From positions 98,089 to 135,318 of the forward strand of contig CANQUD010000001.1 in assembly GCA_947626935.1 (NCBI GenBank): DNA of 37,230 bases. Reading direction: 5' to 3'. Below, piece by piece: positions 16,359-25,197 of the stretch. Below the pieces are notes generated by a model. The model was given only the letters and a program-made list of their open reading frames with translations, was not told where the DNA came from and made no database searches. The number at the start of each line of letters is the position of its first letter. Positions within the stretch are counted from its first letter, which is position 1. The DNA is from an uncultured Clostridia bacterium (GTDB taxonomy: Bacteria > Bacillota > Clostridia > Christensenellales > Borkfalkiaceae). Made by a program: the position numbers and the translations under genes.

Positions 16359-17387
16359 TTATGCCTTTTCGGCGATATCGAGAATGAGTTTTTCGGTATC
16401 TTCCCAGCCGAGGCAGGGATCGGTGATGGACTGTCCGAACACGACGTCGTGCTTCTGGCACCCTTCGACAAGGAAGCTCTCGATCATGAAGCCCTTGACG
16501 ATCTTCTTGAAGTCGGCGTCGTAGCTGCGGTTCTGCAGGACTTCCTCGACGATGCGGATCTGCTGGCGGAAGCGCTTGCCCGAATTGGAATGGTTGGCGT
16601 CAATGATGACGGCGGGGTTCTTGAGTCCCCCTTCCGTCTTGTTGTAGCTCTCGGCGAGCTGCATCACCGTCTCATAGTGGTAGTTCGGGATGTCGTTGCC
16701 GTAGTTATCCACCCTTCCGCGCAGAACGGCGTGGGCGTACGGGTTGCCGTCCGTCGCCACCTGCCAGTTGTGATATTTGAACACCTGTGCACTCTGGGCG
16801 GCGAAGATGGAGTTGATGAGCACGGGAATGGAACCGCCCGTGGAATTTTTGATGCCGACGGGAAGTTCGATGCCGCTCGAGACGAGCCTGTGCATCTGGT
16901 TTTCGCTCGATCTTGCCCCGACGGCGACGTACGTCAGAAGGTCCTCGACGTAGGCGTAATTTTCGGGATAGAGCATCTCATCCGCGGCAGAAAGCCCGCT
17001 CTCTTCGATGACATTCAGAAGAAGGGATCGGATGGTGCGGATGCCCTTGAGGGTGTCCTCTTTGTGTTCGGGGTCGGGCTGGGTGAACATGCCCTTGTAG
17101 CCGACTCCCCTCGTTCTCGGCTTCGCCGTGTAGATACGGGGAATGATGACGAGCTTGTCCTTGACCTTTTCGTTCAGCTTCCCGAGCCGCTTGACGTACT
17201 CGAGGACGGGTGCGCTCTCGTGGGCGGAACAGGGTCCGATGATGAGGAGCAATTTGTCGCTCTTGCCCGCGATGACCGCCTTTGCGAGTTCATCGCGCTC
17301 TGCCTTGATCTGCGCGAGCGCTTCGGAGACGGGCTGTTCCGAGCGGATCTCCTCGAATGTCGGGATCTCAATCTGTCTCTTAAACAT
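16359..17387 (-). CDS. aroF: 3-deoxy-7-phosphoheptulonate synthase (class I DAHP synthase)
   Basis: Condenses phosphoenolpyruvate and erythrose 4-phosphate, the first step of the shikimate pathway. The 342-aa TIM barrel is of the AroF/G/H type: IIGPCSAHE near residue 50, PRIYTAKPRTRGVGYKG (substrate-binding), GARSSENQMHR, VGIKNSTGGS and IIDANHSNSGK with the metal-binding histidine. No fused chorismate mutase domain is present; any aromatic feedback site cannot be judged from this reading. ATG 17387 has AGGAG eight bases upstream and overlaps the coaD stop by 8 bp. The neighbouring pheA gene commits the operon to aromatic amino acid supply. The choice among the aroF/G/H symbols is arbitrary. 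Confidence 0.94.
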   Translation of the reverse strand: MFKRQIEIPTFEEIRSEQPVSEALAQIKAERDELAKAVIAGKSDKLLLIIGPCSAHESAPVLEYVKRLGKLNEKVKDKLVIIPRIYTAKPRTRGVGYKGMFTQPDPEHKEDTLKGIRTIRSLLLNVIEESGLSAADEMLYPENYAYVEDLLTYVAVGARSSENQMHRLVSSGIELPVGIKNSTGGSIPVLINSIFAAQSAQVFKYHNWQVATDGNPYAHAVLRGRVDNYGNDIPNYHYETVMQLAESYNKTEGGLKNPAVIIDANHSNSGKRFRQQIRIVEEVLQNRSYDADFKKIVKGFMIESFLVEGCQKHDVVFGQSITDPCLGWEDTEKLILDIAEKA

Positions 17388-17862
17388 GGGGATCTCTCCT
17401 GAGTATGAATTCATAGACTTCCTTCGGGACGTAATGCTCAAAGGGCGTTCCGAAGGAGATCGCGTTCTTGACGAGGGTGGATGAAATGTGCGTGTGCTGC
17501 TGTTCGGCGGGAAGATACAGCGTGACAAGTTCCGCCATCAGATCCTTGGACGCATAGAAATCGTCCGTCTCATAGGCGCAGTCCACGGCGTTCCTGACCC
17601 CGCGCACGTAGAAGGGCGTGTTCTCCTTCCGAAGCAGGGAGACGATGACGCCGTCCCAAATCAGGACGCGGACGCGAGGGTCCTTCCGATAGACCTTTCC
17701 GATCATCTCCGCCCGCTCCTCTGCCGTAAACATCGTGTGCTTGGACCTGTTTGCGGCAACGGCGACGACGACTTCATCGAATAGGGTCAGACTTTTTTCG
17801 ACGGTATCGGCATGTCCGACGGTAAAGGGGTCGAACGTGCCCGCAAAGATACATTTTTTCAA
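17380..17862 (-). CDS. coaD: Phosphopantetheine adenylyltransferase
   Basis: Makes dephospho-CoA from phosphopantetheine and ATP, the fourth step of CoA synthesis. The 160-aa nucleotidyltransferase shows AGTFDPFTVGH (7-17, ATP-binding HxGH-like), the loop FYVRGVRN and the late THISSTLVK. It starts at TTG 17862, giving the family-typical MKKCIFAGTFDP; AGGAG lies six bases upstream. TTG overlaps the rsmD stop as TTGA. The nearby ATG at 17854 is in another frame. rsmD-coaD is a very common Gram-positive gene pair. Confidence 0.97.
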   Translation of the reverse strand: MKKCIFAGTFDPFTVGHADTVEKSLTLFDEVVVAVAANRSKHTMFTAEERAEMIGKVYRKDPRVRVLIWDGVIVSLLRKENTPFYVRGVRNAVDCAYETDDFYASKDLMAELVTLYLPAEQQHTHISSTLVKNAISFGTPFEHYVPKEVYEFILRRDPHV

Positions 17863-18392
17863 GCGTTTCTCCTTTTGAGAAAGAAAATTTTGACTCTTCC
17901 GTATTCTCTCTTGTCTGCAAGTTCAAAGGACTCGGGGAATGTGATGTCCCTCTCGCTCTCATAGACGACGATCCCGTCCTCTCGCAGAAGTTCCCGCCCG
18001 ACGATGCGGCGCAGGATGTCATCGGAGAGGTCGAGACGGTAAGGCGGATCGCAGAAGATGAGGTCGAAGGTCCCCCCGACGCTCCCGAGACAGGCGTCGT
18101 AGCCGAGACGGAAAATTTGTCCGTTCTCGCCGCATGCGGCAAGATTCTTTTTGAGAAGGGCGGCGCTCTCCTTGGAGATGTCGTTAAAAACGACTTCCTC
18201 TGCCCCGCGGGAGAGGCTCTCAAGCCCGAGCGCACCGCTTCCCGCAAACAGATCGAGGACACGTGCGCCGACGAGCTTCCCCGAAAGGATCTGAAAGAGA
18301 GATTCCTTGACCCGATCGGGCGTGGGACGGATGTCCTTCCCCTCGAATGTCGAAAGGACCCTTCCGCGATGTTTCCCTGCGATGATCCTCAT
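17859..18392 (-). CDS. rsmD: 16S rRNA (guanine(966)-N(2))-methyltransferase
   Basis: Methylates N2 of G966 in 16S rRNA using S-adenosylmethionine. The 177-aa Rossmann methyltransferase shows the family N-terminus MRIIAGKHRGR, RPTPDRVKESLF, motif I VLDLFAGSGALGLE and catalytic motif IV CDPPY. ATG 18392 overlaps the stop of the upstream membrane-protein gene (ATGA), and its own stop overlaps the coaD TTG (TTGA). Second gene of a five-gene operon. Confidence 0.96.
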   Translation of the reverse strand: MRIIAGKHRGRVLSTFEGKDIRPTPDRVKESLFQILSGKLVGARVLDLFAGSGALGLESLSRGAEEVVFNDISKESAALLKKNLAACGENGQIFRLGYDACLGSVGGTFDLIFCDPPYRLDLSDDILRRIVGRELLREDGIVVYESERDITFPESFELADKREYGRVKIFFLKRRNA

Positions 18393-19063
18393 TTCTTCTT
18401 GCCCGCCGCCTTGATCCTCTCGTCCCGTTCCGACTCATGCAGTTTCCGCTGCTTTTCGACATAGGCGCCGATGAGATAGGCTGCACCGCTCACGAGGACG
18501 GGGAGCAGGACAAAGAGAAGAGACCAAATGGGATCTGCCTTGAGTCCGACGCCGCCCTCGGCGGGTCCGAACCAAGTGATGGGAATGATCGCCCAGCCTG
18601 CGAACATCGCAAAGAAGAGACCCGCGACGTCGTAAAAGAAGTGGGAAAGAATGCCCATGAGGATGACGGGGATGCCGATGAGAAAGCCGATGTAAAATCC
18701 CTTCCACGGGCTGAATTCTCGTTCGGGACGGTGGTCTCCCCCCGACGGAATGCCGAGGCGGGCGTTTCTCCTGTGGATGTTCCCCGTGATGAAGTTGTCG
18801 TAATGCAGAATGCCCGTATGATACAGAAGATGGGCGTTGAATGCCGCACCGATCAGGATACAGGCGATGCCGAGGACGATTTCGATCACGGCGTTTTCGT
18901 CGGGCACGATCGCCTGAAGGGAGAGAAGGAGCAGGCTCATAAAGAGGTACATGAGGTAGGGCGTGACCATTCTCCGCCAGCATTCTCCCTGTATTCTCCA
19001 AAACAGCTGCCATTTGGTGGGATCGGAATAATCCTTCACCTTTTTGGGTCTTTCGTTGAGCAT
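18389..19063 (-). CDS. Integral membrane protein of unknown function
   Basis: First gene of the rsmD-coaD-aroF-pheA operon. 224 aa with a basic N-terminus and about six hydrophobic segments in two groups of three: roughly 35-52, 60-80 and 85-92, then roughly 125-140, 145-165 and 185-205. A cytosolic stretch containing GIPSGGDHRPEREFSPWKG separates the groups, and the C-terminus is highly charged (KQRKLHESERDERIKAAGKKK, shown in part as ERDERIKAAGKKK). I recognise no family. Start ATG 19063 with GGGGTG five bases upstream. Driven by a perfect consensus promoter, so it is probably well expressed. Confidence 0.72.
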   Translation of the reverse strand: MLNERPKKVKDYSDPTKWQLFWRIQGECWRRMVTPYLMYLFMSLLLLSLQAIVPDENAVIEIVLGIACILIGAAFNAHLLYHTGILHYDNFITGNIHRRNARLGIPSGGDHRPEREFSPWKGFYIGFLIGIPVILMGILSHFFYDVAGLFFAMFAGWAIIPITWFGPAEGGVGLKADPIWSLLFVLLPVLVSGAAYLIGAYVEKQRKLHESERDERIKAAGKKK

Positions 19064-19075
19064 GTTTCACCCCGC

Positions 19076-19089
19076 GGGCGCATGCGCCC
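19076..19089. promoter_or_regulatory. 14-bp perfect palindrome at the transcription start
   Basis: GGGCGCATGCGCCC lies seven bases downstream of the -10 box, so it starts at about +1 of the rsmD operon mRNA. It could be an operator or a 5-prime mRNA stem. Confidence 0.5.
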
Positions 19090-19096
19090 ATATTCC

Positions 19097-19125
19097 ATTA
19101 TAGTCGTTTGCGGGAAACGTGTCAA
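19097..19125 (-). promoter_or_regulatory. Perfect-consensus promoter of the rsmD-coaD-aroF-pheA operon
   Basis: Minus strand TTGACA (19125-19120), a 17-bp spacer and TATAAT (19102-19097), both hexamers exact consensus. The leader before ATG 19063 is about 27 nt. Confidence 0.92.
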
Positions 19126-19154
19126 GTCATTCTCGATAAAACGGCAAGCGAAAA

Positions 19155-19174
19155 GGCGGAGCTGCGGCTCCGCC
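19155..19174 (-). terminator. Terminator of the dgt-to-alr operon
   Basis: Stem GGCGGAGC / GCTCCGCC with a 4-nt loop, followed on the minus strand by TTTTCGCTT. It separates alr from the next promoter. Confidence 0.75.
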
Positions 19175-19175
19175 C

Positions 19176-19218
19176 GAAAAGTCCGAACAGTCTGAAAAGT
19201 CCGAACGGTCATGTTCGG
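19176..19218 (-). repeat. 18-bp tandem repeat and hairpin over the alr stop codon
   Basis: Two adjacent 18-bp units (19176-19193, 19194-19211), each beginning GAAAAGTCCGAAC and differing at two positions. A hairpin CCGAAC / GTTCGG (19201-19218) carries the alr stop in its loop and is followed on the minus strand by ACTTTTC, so it may be a first weak terminator. Confidence 0.5.
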
Positions 19219-20216
19219 TGATATGTTTTGACAGCTTTGCCCGACAGACGCACGAGCGCTTCATAGACGGACGTCCCGTGCGCACGGGCGTATGCCTCAA
19301 AGTCGGAGACGACGAGGATCTTCTTGCCGAACGGGACGTCTCCCCCGACGATCGCGGCGTCCATGCAGAGCTTCCCGACGGCGGGAGACAGACCTTCCCG
19401 AAAAAATCCGTCCCCATACCCGAGCCGCAGGGTGTGGACGGTCTGAAAGTCCCTCTCCGCGAGGGCGTAACCGAGTCCTCTTCCCGTCTGTCTGCATCGG
19501 TTGGAGACAAAGGCGTACAGCTTCATGGCGCGGACGAGAGGCTCGGAGCCGCCGAAGGGAAGGTAGCCGTACAGTCCGAGACCGACACGCACGGCATCCC
19601 CCTTCTCCCCCTTGAGCGCTCCGCCCGTCGCGGCGATGTGGGAAATGCAGTGCGGAAAGATCTCTTTCACGGCGGAGACGGCGCTTTTGAACAGGACGTT
19701 TTGCGCTTCCCTTTCCCCGTCCTTCTCCGCCGCAAAGTAATGAGAATAGACTCCGACGACGTCGCAGCCCCTCTTTTTGAGCAGTCTCGCCGTCCGCGCT
19801 GCCGCCCCGCTCTCCACGCCGTAGCGGTTCATGCCCGTGTTGACGGCAAGGTGTACGCGCGGTGCGGTCCCCGTGCGTTCCGCCGCCCGCAGGAGAAGGT
19901 GCAGGGCGGACAGAGAGGTGACGCTCGCCGTCAGGCGGTACAGAAGGAGACGCACGCATTCCTCTTCCGTCATGGGCGGCGTGAAAACGAGGATGTCCTC
20001 CGTCACGCCCGCAAGGCGCAAAGAAGCCCCCTCCTCGACGGTCGCAACGGCAAAAGATGCCGCGACGCCGTGCAGGGAGAGGGCGACTTCCTCCGCGCCG
20101 TGACCGTAGGCGTCGTCTTTCACGACGGCGATGAGCGGACGGGAGGAAAGTTTTTTGAAATGGTTTGCGTTGAATTGGATCGCGGGCAGATCGATCTCGG
20201 CAAGAAGGGATTGCAT
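19209..20216 (-). CDS. alr: Alanine racemase
   Basis: Interconverts L- and D-alanine for peptidoglycan synthesis, using pyridoxal phosphate. Key residues: the cofactor lysine in VVKDDAYGHG (Lys33, where most members read KANAYGHG), VNTGMNRYG, the phosphate loop VRVGLGLYG, the second catalytic base in GRGLGYAL (Tyr250), RLGYGDGF and CMDAAIV. At 335 aa it is shorter than the usual 360-390, with the C-terminal beta domain trimmed. ATG 20216 has only a weak GGGG before it. Last gene of the dgt operon, 33 bp after the zinc-ribbon gene. Confidence 0.9.
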   Translation of the reverse strand: MQSLLAEIDLPAIQFNANHFKKLSSRPLIAVVKDDAYGHGAEEVALSLHGVAASFAVATVEEGASLRLAGVTEDILVFTPPMTEEECVRLLLYRLTASVTSLSALHLLLRAAERTGTAPRVHLAVNTGMNRYGVESGAAARTARLLKKRGCDVVGVYSHYFAAEKDGEREAQNVLFKSAVSAVKEIFPHCISHIAATGGALKGEKGDAVRVGLGLYGYLPFGGSEPLVRAMKLYAFVSNRCRQTGRGLGYALAERDFQTVHTLRLGYGDGFFREGLSPAVGKLCMDAAIVGGDVPFGKKILVVSDFEAYARAHGTSVYEALVRLSGKAVKTYHRT

Positions 20217-20249
20217 ACCCCATTCTATGCGGGAAAGGTCCTCCTTTGC

Positions 20250-20948
20250 TTACTGCTTATAGATGAAGCGGTGGCAGTTCTCGCATTCGATGACGTTTCC
20301 GCCCGCAAGACGGTTCCGCTGGGCGAGCGGAAGGTCCATGCCGCAGACGCACATGTCGCCGTTCAGGGGGACGAGCACGGGAAAGACCTTTTCGTTGCGC
20401 TTCTGCTTGTACCGTTCGAGCATCTCGGGCGGGATCTTTCGGGCGGTCTCTTCCATTTGCTTCGTCAGAGATGCGACCGTGTCCGCATACCTCGACTGGA
20501 CTTCCTTGTATTTTTCGGAATATTCCTTCCGCTGTTTGTTCATCTGTTTGCCCTGCTCCATGAGCTTCTTGTACTCAGCCGTGAGCTTTTCGATCTCGTC
20601 GAGCATGCCGTTGAGTTCCGCCTTCATCGCGCGGACCCGATCCATGAGCTGTTGGGCGCTCTTCTTGTAGAAGGAGACGTCGCCGCCGCCCTCGACAAGT
20701 TCCTCGACATCCGAATATTCGGCGATCGCCTTGCTCGTCTCGTCGACGCGGGCGATGAGGCTGTCGCGGAGCTGTTTGAGTTCCACGGCGCGTTTGTCCT
20801 GTGCGGCGATCCGAAGTTCGGCGTTCCGCATGATGACTTTCGCTTGGTTGAGCTTTTTCTTCTCCTCGGTGGCGCCGAGTTCCAGATCGATCTTGCGGAG
20901 TTCGCCGTCGAGTTTTTGGTATTCCAGTAGATCTTGCAATGCAGCCAT
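20250..20948 (-). CDS. Coiled-coil zinc ribbon protein (DUF164/C4-type zinc ribbon)
   Basis: Function not established. The 232-aa protein is almost entirely a long charged coiled coil (about 5-180), followed by a C-terminal zinc ribbon with CVCG and CENC cysteine pairs. This is the layout of the DUF164 (zf-RING_7) family often found beside nif3 in Firmicutes. ATG 20948 has AAGGAG seven bases upstream and lies 11 bp after nif3. The conserved neighbourhood points to a nucleic-acid or Nif3-related role; this is inference. Confidence 0.85.
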   Translation of the reverse strand: MAALQDLLEYQKLDGELRKIDLELGATEEKKKLNQAKVIMRNAELRIAAQDKRAVELKQLRDSLIARVDETSKAIAEYSDVEELVEGGGDVSFYKKSAQQLMDRVRAMKAELNGMLDEIEKLTAEYKKLMEQGKQMNKQRKEYSEKYKEVQSRYADTVASLTKQMEETARKIPPEMLERYKQKRNEKVFPVLVPLNGDMCVCGMDLPLAQRNRLAGGNVIECENCHRFIYKQ

Positions 20949-20959
20949 AGTTTTACTCC

Positions 20960-21733
20960 TTACAGAAACCGCCTGTCCGTAAAGACGGTGCAGGGCAGTT
21001 CTTCGATTTTTGTTTTGACCGCTTCTGCGAAGCGGTGGAAGCCGTAATTTTCGGATGCATAGTGGGTGAAGAGCAGGACGTTCAAGCCCTTTTCCACTGC
21101 TTCCGAAATGAGATGATGTTTTCCGTCCGAGGTGACGAGCGTATCGGCACCGTGACGGAGCGCAAAGGCGATCGCGCTGTAGGTGAAGCCGCCGCCGCAG
21201 AAACTTGCGACCCGCCTCACCTCTCTTTCGCCGTAGACAGCGAGCTTGTCCGTGCCGAACGTCTCCCGTGCGCGGGCAGCAAAGCCGTCAAGGGGTTGAG
21301 GTCTGACGTCGTACACCCTTCCGTAGCCGCCACAGGAGAGTTCTTCCATGACGGCAAGTGCCCCCTTCCCGCCCAGCCCGATCATCAGGCTCTCGTCGAT
21401 GCCCCCCTTTGCGGCGTCGAGGTTGAGGTGGGCGGAGAGGACGGAGATGCCGCCTGCGATACACTCCGCAAGGGCGGGCGTGTCGTCGGGCGTCAGGCGC
21501 ATCGCCCCTTCCCAGATGGCGGGATGATGGGTGATGATGAGGTTCGCCCCCGTTCTCTTCGCTTCGGCGACGGCGGCGAGGGAGAGGTCGAGGGAAAACA
21601 CGATCCCCTTGATGTCCCTTCCGCAGTCGAGAAGGATGCCGCTGTTGTCGTGCATGCCCCTTTCCATATACTCTTTGGAGAGCAGGAAGGGCGCGAGCGC
21701 ATCGACGGTCTCATAGATCTTTTTTAAGTTCAT
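20960..21733 (-). CDS. Nif3-like dinuclear metal-center protein
   Basis: NIF3/YqfO family. Members form hexamers with a two-metal site; some act as GTP cyclohydrolase I type 2-like enzymes, but the role here is unproven. Metal ligands are visible: THHP in LIITHHPAIW, the SAHLNLDAAKGGID motif, and late SDGKHHLISEA and LLFTHYASE. The 257-aa length corresponds to the short form without the central PII-like insert of YqfO. ATG 21733 has GAGGAG seven bases upstream and overlaps trmK by 23 bp; an in-frame start further upstream lies inside trmK. Confidence 0.92.
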   Translation of the reverse strand: MNLKKIYETVDALAPFLLSKEYMERGMHDNSGILLDCGRDIKGIVFSLDLSLAAVAEAKRTGANLIITHHPAIWEGAMRLTPDDTPALAECIAGGISVLSAHLNLDAAKGGIDESLMIGLGGKGALAVMEELSCGGYGRVYDVRPQPLDGFAARARETFGTDKLAVYGEREVRRVASFCGGGFTYSAIAFALRHGADTLVTSDGKHHLISEAVEKGLNVLLFTHYASENYGFHRFAEAVKTKIEELPCTVFTDRRFL

Positions 21734-22370
21734 GTCCGATCTCCTCGAGTTCTGCCTTGAGCTTTTCAAGGCTTCTTCTGTTCTCTTCTGTCTTTGACAG
21801 CTTCAGGCGCTCCTCCGTCCTCTCGATCCGCTCCGAAAGAGAGCGTAAAAAGTCGGGAGAAAGTCCCTTGAGGTTGTCCCGTCCGTAGCGGAATTCCCGC
21901 TCCGTGTAGCTCTCGCTGCCGCCGTGCGTCCCGAGCAGGACGTCGTAGTCCTTTTTCCCGTCCGAGAAGGTGAAGTCTTTTCCGATCTGCACGCCGCAAG
22001 CGATGAGGTAGCGGCGGAGCTTTTCCGTATTCTTCATCGGCTGGAAGAGAAATCTCTTCGGGAGAAAGCCGTCCGACAGGATCCTGACGATCTCTTCCCC
22101 GCCCATCCCCGCGATGAGGACAAAATCACAGTCGGCGGGAACGCCCTTGAGTCCGTCGCAGACGACGGGGACGCACCGCCCCGCTTCGATGTACTTTTCA
22201 AGTAGATGCTCGGCTTTTTGCAGGCTCTTCGGGCTGATGTCCGTGACGTACGCCCGCTTGCAGAGGTCATGTCCGAGCATGTACTCCGCCATGTAGCCGT
22301 GGTCGCAGCCGACATCGGCGAAGGTCTCCGCTTCCGTGAGAAGGGAACAGAGCCTCTCGATCCTGTTCAT
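21711..22370 (-). CDS. trmK: tRNA (adenine(22)-N(1))-methyltransferase
   Basis: Methylates N1 of A22 in bacterial tRNAs, using S-adenosylmethionine. The 219-aa protein shows motif I FADVGCDHGYMAEYML, VTDISPKSLQKAE, LIAGMGGEEIVRIL and a C-terminal coiled coil (about 180-215) as in B. subtilis TrmK (YqfN). ATG 22370 shares one base with the rpoD stop (TGATG). The order rpoD-trmK-nif3 is the standard Firmicute arrangement. Confidence 0.94.
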   Translation of the reverse strand: MNRIERLCSLLTEAETFADVGCDHGYMAEYMLGHDLCKRAYVTDISPKSLQKAEHLLEKYIEAGRCVPVVCDGLKGVPADCDFVLIAGMGGEEIVRILSDGFLPKRFLFQPMKNTEKLRRYLIACGVQIGKDFTFSDGKKDYDVLLGTHGGSESYTEREFRYGRDNLKGLSPDFLRSLSERIERTEERLKLSKTEENRRSLEKLKAELEEIGHELKKDL

Positions 22371-23425
22371 CAGTCGAGGAAGTCGCGCAGGCGCTTGCTC
22401 CTCGAGGGATGGCGGAGCTTGCGGAGCGCCTTTGCCTCGATCTGGCGGATGCGTTCACGCGTGACGTTGAATTCCTTGCCGACCTCTTCGAGGGTGCGGG
22501 GCTTCCCGTCGTCGATGCCGTAGCGGAGGCGGAGCACCTTTTCCTCGCGGGGGGTCAACGTGTCGAGCACGCTCAAGAGCTGTTCCTTGAGCATGATGAA
22601 GGCGACGGAGTCCCCCGGGGTCTGCGTCTTGTCGTCCTCGATGAAGTCGCCGAGGTGGGAGTCCTCTTCCTCGCCGATGGGCGTCTCGAGAGAGACGGGG
22701 TCCTGTGCGATCTTCTGGATCTCCATGACGCGGGCGACGTCGATGCCCATGGCTTCGGCGATCTCCTCGGGCGTGGGTTCCCTGCCGTTCTCCTGCAAGA
22801 GCATGCGGGAGACGCGGGTGAGCTTGTTGATGGTCTCGACCATGTGGACGGGGATGCGGATGGTCCTCGCCTGATCGGCGATGGCACGGGTGATGGACTG
22901 GCGGATCCACCATGTCGCATAGGTGGAGAACTTGAAGCCCTTTTGGTAGTCGAACTTCTCGACCGCCTTCATGAGTCCCAAATTCCCCTCTTGGATGAGG
23001 TCCAGAAAGAGCATTCCCCTGCCGACGTACCGCTTCGCGATGGAGACGACGAGCCTTAAATTGGCTTCGGAGAGGCGGTTTTTCGCTTCCTCATCCCCTT
23101 CCTGCATGCGCCGCGCGAGTTCGATCTCCTCGTCGCCCGAGAGAAGGGGCACCCTGCCGATGTCCTTCAGATACATCTTGACGGGATCGTCCAGCCCGAT
23201 ATCGGAGAGCGCCTGTTCGAGAAGTTCCCTGTCCCGCTCGTCCTCGTCGAAGATGCTGATGCCGAGTTCGGGCAGGCTCTTGTAGACTTGGTCATATTGC
23301 TGGGGAGAGAGATCGTATTTTTCCAGCTCGTTGCAGAGCTGGTTCGTGGAGATGCTCCCCTTCATGCGGTAGCCCGCAGATAAATTTTCGATCAGTTCGT
23401 TGAGTTGTTCGTCCGAAACGTTCAT
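22370..23425 (-). CDS. rpoD: Primary RNA polymerase sigma factor
   Basis: The housekeeping sigma-A factor. The 351-aa protein has a compact region 1.1-like N-terminus (about 1-70), region 1.2 [18 protein letters not shown] (80-97), region 2 with [17 protein letters not shown] and [15 protein letters not shown] (-10 recognition and melting), region 3 [14 protein letters not shown], and region 4 with [20 protein letters not shown] (-35 recognition helix). No long non-conserved insert is present, as usual in Clostridia. ATG 23425 has AGGAGG six bases upstream and overlaps the dnaG stop (ATGA). The near-consensus promoters found across this window fit this factor. Confidence 0.98.
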   Translation of the reverse strand: MNVSDEQLNELIENLSAGYRMKGSISTNQLCNELEKYDLSPQQYDQVYKSLPELGISIFDEDERDRELLEQALSDIGLDDPVKMYLKDIGRVPLLSGDEEIELARRMQEGDEEAKNRLSEANLRLVVSIAKRYVGRGMLFLDLIQEGNLGLMKAVEKFDYQKGFKFSTYATWWIRQSITRAIADQARTIRIPVHMVETINKLTRVSRMLLQENGREPTPEEIAEAMGIDVARVMEIQKIAQDPVSLETPIGEEEDSHLGDFIEDDKTQTPGDSVAFIMLKEQLLSVLDTLTPREEKVLRLRYGIDDGKPRTLEEVGKEFNVTRERIRQIEAKALRKLRHPSRSKRLRDFLD

Positions 23426-25197
23426 ACCGAACCTCCTATGTTTTTCATTTTCTTCGTGTATGTATCGATGCGGAGAAGGATCTCGCGCTTCTCCTCCGCG
23501 GACTTGGCTTGCTGAAACGCTTCCTGCTCTTGGGCGATCTTCTTGGTATACAGCCTCTTTTCGAGCGTTCGGACGCAGTCGCGGAAGTACTTTTCCGCCT
23601 GTTCGCCCTCTAAATTGTCGCCGAAGTCGAGGTTCAGGATGTTGGCGATCTCGCCGCTCTCGGGGAGATAGTCGAAGATGCCGCTCGCGCGGACCCGCCC
23701 CTTCTGCCGTTCCTGCATGACGAAATCTGCGACGGTTTTGTGCTCGTCCAAGTCCCATTCGAATGCCGAAAGGTCGACATCCGAGGCGTACGGCTTGCTC
23801 AAAAGGCAGGCGCAGAGGACATATCTTGCCGCCTTGACGGCGCTTCCGCTCCCCTCTTCCTTCCTGACGACGGGAAGAACTGTCTCTTCTTTGCTCTCGG
23901 GGAGACGTTCGAGGTCGCGCTGCAATGCGCCGAGGCTGATGCCCGCCTTTGCGGAGATGCGTTTTAAGAGTTCTTCCTGCTCCGTCTCCGAATCGGCGTC
24001 CCTGACGATGGAGAGCGCCTCGCGGACGAAATCGCGGACCTCGTCGGTTTTCGTCAGGTCGTACTTTCTCGCCGCCGCATGGATGCGGAAGTCGATGAGC
24101 GGCATCGCGCTGTCGAGACACTTTTGATACCCTTCCGCGCCTCTTTGGCGGATGACGTCGTCGGGATCGAGTTCGTCGGGAAGCGGGACGACGCGGAGCT
24201 TCAAGCCCTCGTTTTCGAGCAGTTTCAAGCCCCGCAGGTTCGCCGACTGCCCCGCCGCATCGCCGTCATAGCTGATGAGCACGGTGTCGGTGTACCGCTT
24301 GGCGAGGCGGACTTGTTCCTTCGTGAGAGAAGTTCCCATGCTCGCGACGACGTTGCGGAAGCCCGCCGCATAGAGGGAGATCGCGTCCATGTACCCCTCT
24401 ACCATGATGAGGTAGGGAAGTCCCCCCGCACGCTTCTCCTTCTTGACGAGATTGATGTTGTAGAGGTTCTTGCTCTTGTTGAAGAGGAGCGTCTCGCGGG
24501 TGTTCTTGTACTTTGCCCTGTCGGTGGGCTGCATGACCCTTCCGCCGAACGCGATGACCTCGTCAAAGTTGTTGATGATGGGAATGATGAGCCTTCCGCC
24601 CTCGAAATCGAAGAGCCTGCCGTCATCGGACAAGCCGCAGGCGCCGCTCTCCGCGCATTCTTCCCTGCTGTAGCCGAGGGCAAGAAGATGGGAAGGCAGA
24701 CCCGTGAAGTCGAGCGAGGCGCCGATGCCGAACTTCTTCGCAAGAGAGGGCGAAACGCCCCGCTTGGAGAGATAGGCAAGGTACTCGTCCGCCCTTCCGC
24801 TGTAGAGATTGTTCAGATAGAAGCGGGCGGCGTCCTTCATGAGCGCGACGTGTCTGTCCCGTTTCTTCTTTTTGAGCGCGGCAAGCTCGGCGGTCTTGTC
24901 GTCACGGGCGGGAACTTCGAGTCCCGCGCGGCTCGCGAGGATCTGGACCGCCTGGTTGAAATCGACGTTCTCGTACTCCTTCACGAAGCCGATGACGTCC
25001 CCGCTCACACCGCAGCCGAAACAGTGGTAGAACTTGTCGGCGGCGTTGACGGAGAAGGACGGCGTCTTTTCATGGTGGAAAGGACAGCAAGCCCAATAGT
25101 TGTAGCCTCTCCTCTCCAGCTTGATGTAGGAGCCGATGACGTCTACGATGTCGTTTTTCTCCTTGAGCGTCTGGATGAACGCGCTGAAGTCCTGCAT
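23422..25197 (-). CDS. dnaG: DNA primase
   Basis: Makes RNA primers for DNA replication and binds the replicative helicase through its C-terminus. The 591-aa protein has an N-terminal CHC2 zinc finger (Cys38, His41, Cys59, Cys62), a central core with the metal-binding TOPRIM parts MVEGYMD (Glu267) and ISYDGDAAG (Asp311, Asp313), and a helical C-terminal helicase-binding region. ATG 25197 shares one base with the dgt stop (TAATG), and GGGGAG lies upstream. Fits the classical macromolecular synthesis operon. Confidence 0.98.
   Translation of the reverse strand: MQDFSAFIQTLKEKNDIVDVIGSYIKLERRGYNYWACCPFHHEKTPSFSVNAADKFYHCFGCGVSGDVIGFVKEYENVDFNQAVQILASRAGLEVPARDDKTAELAALKKKKRDRHVALMKDAARFYLNNLYSGRADEYLAYLSKRGVSPSLAKKFGIGASLDFTGLPSHLLALGYSREECAESGACGLSDDGRLFDFEGGRLIIPIINNFDEVIAFGGRVMQPTDRAKYKNTRETLLFNKSKNLYNINLVKKEKRAGGLPYLIMVEGYMDAISLYAAGFRNVVASMGTSLTKEQVRLAKRYTDTVLISYDGDAAGQSANLRGLKLLENEGLKLRVVPLPDELDPDDVIRQRGAEGYQKCLDSAMPLIDFRIHAAARKYDLTKTDEVRDFVREALSIVRDADSETEQEELLKRISAKAGISLGALQRDLERLPESKEETVLPVVRKEEGSGSAVKAARYVLCACLLSKPYASDVDLSAFEWDLDEHKTVADFVMQERQKGRVRASGIFDYLPESGEIANILNLDFGDNLEGEQAEKYFRDCVRTLEKRLYTKKIAQEQEAFQQAKSAEEKREILLRIDTYTKKMKNIGGSV

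Noticed and set aside
17852-17854. ATG 17854 as the start of coaD
   Set aside because: It is in a different frame. The family motif TFDPFTVGH requires the TTG at 17862, which also has the better-spaced AGGAG.
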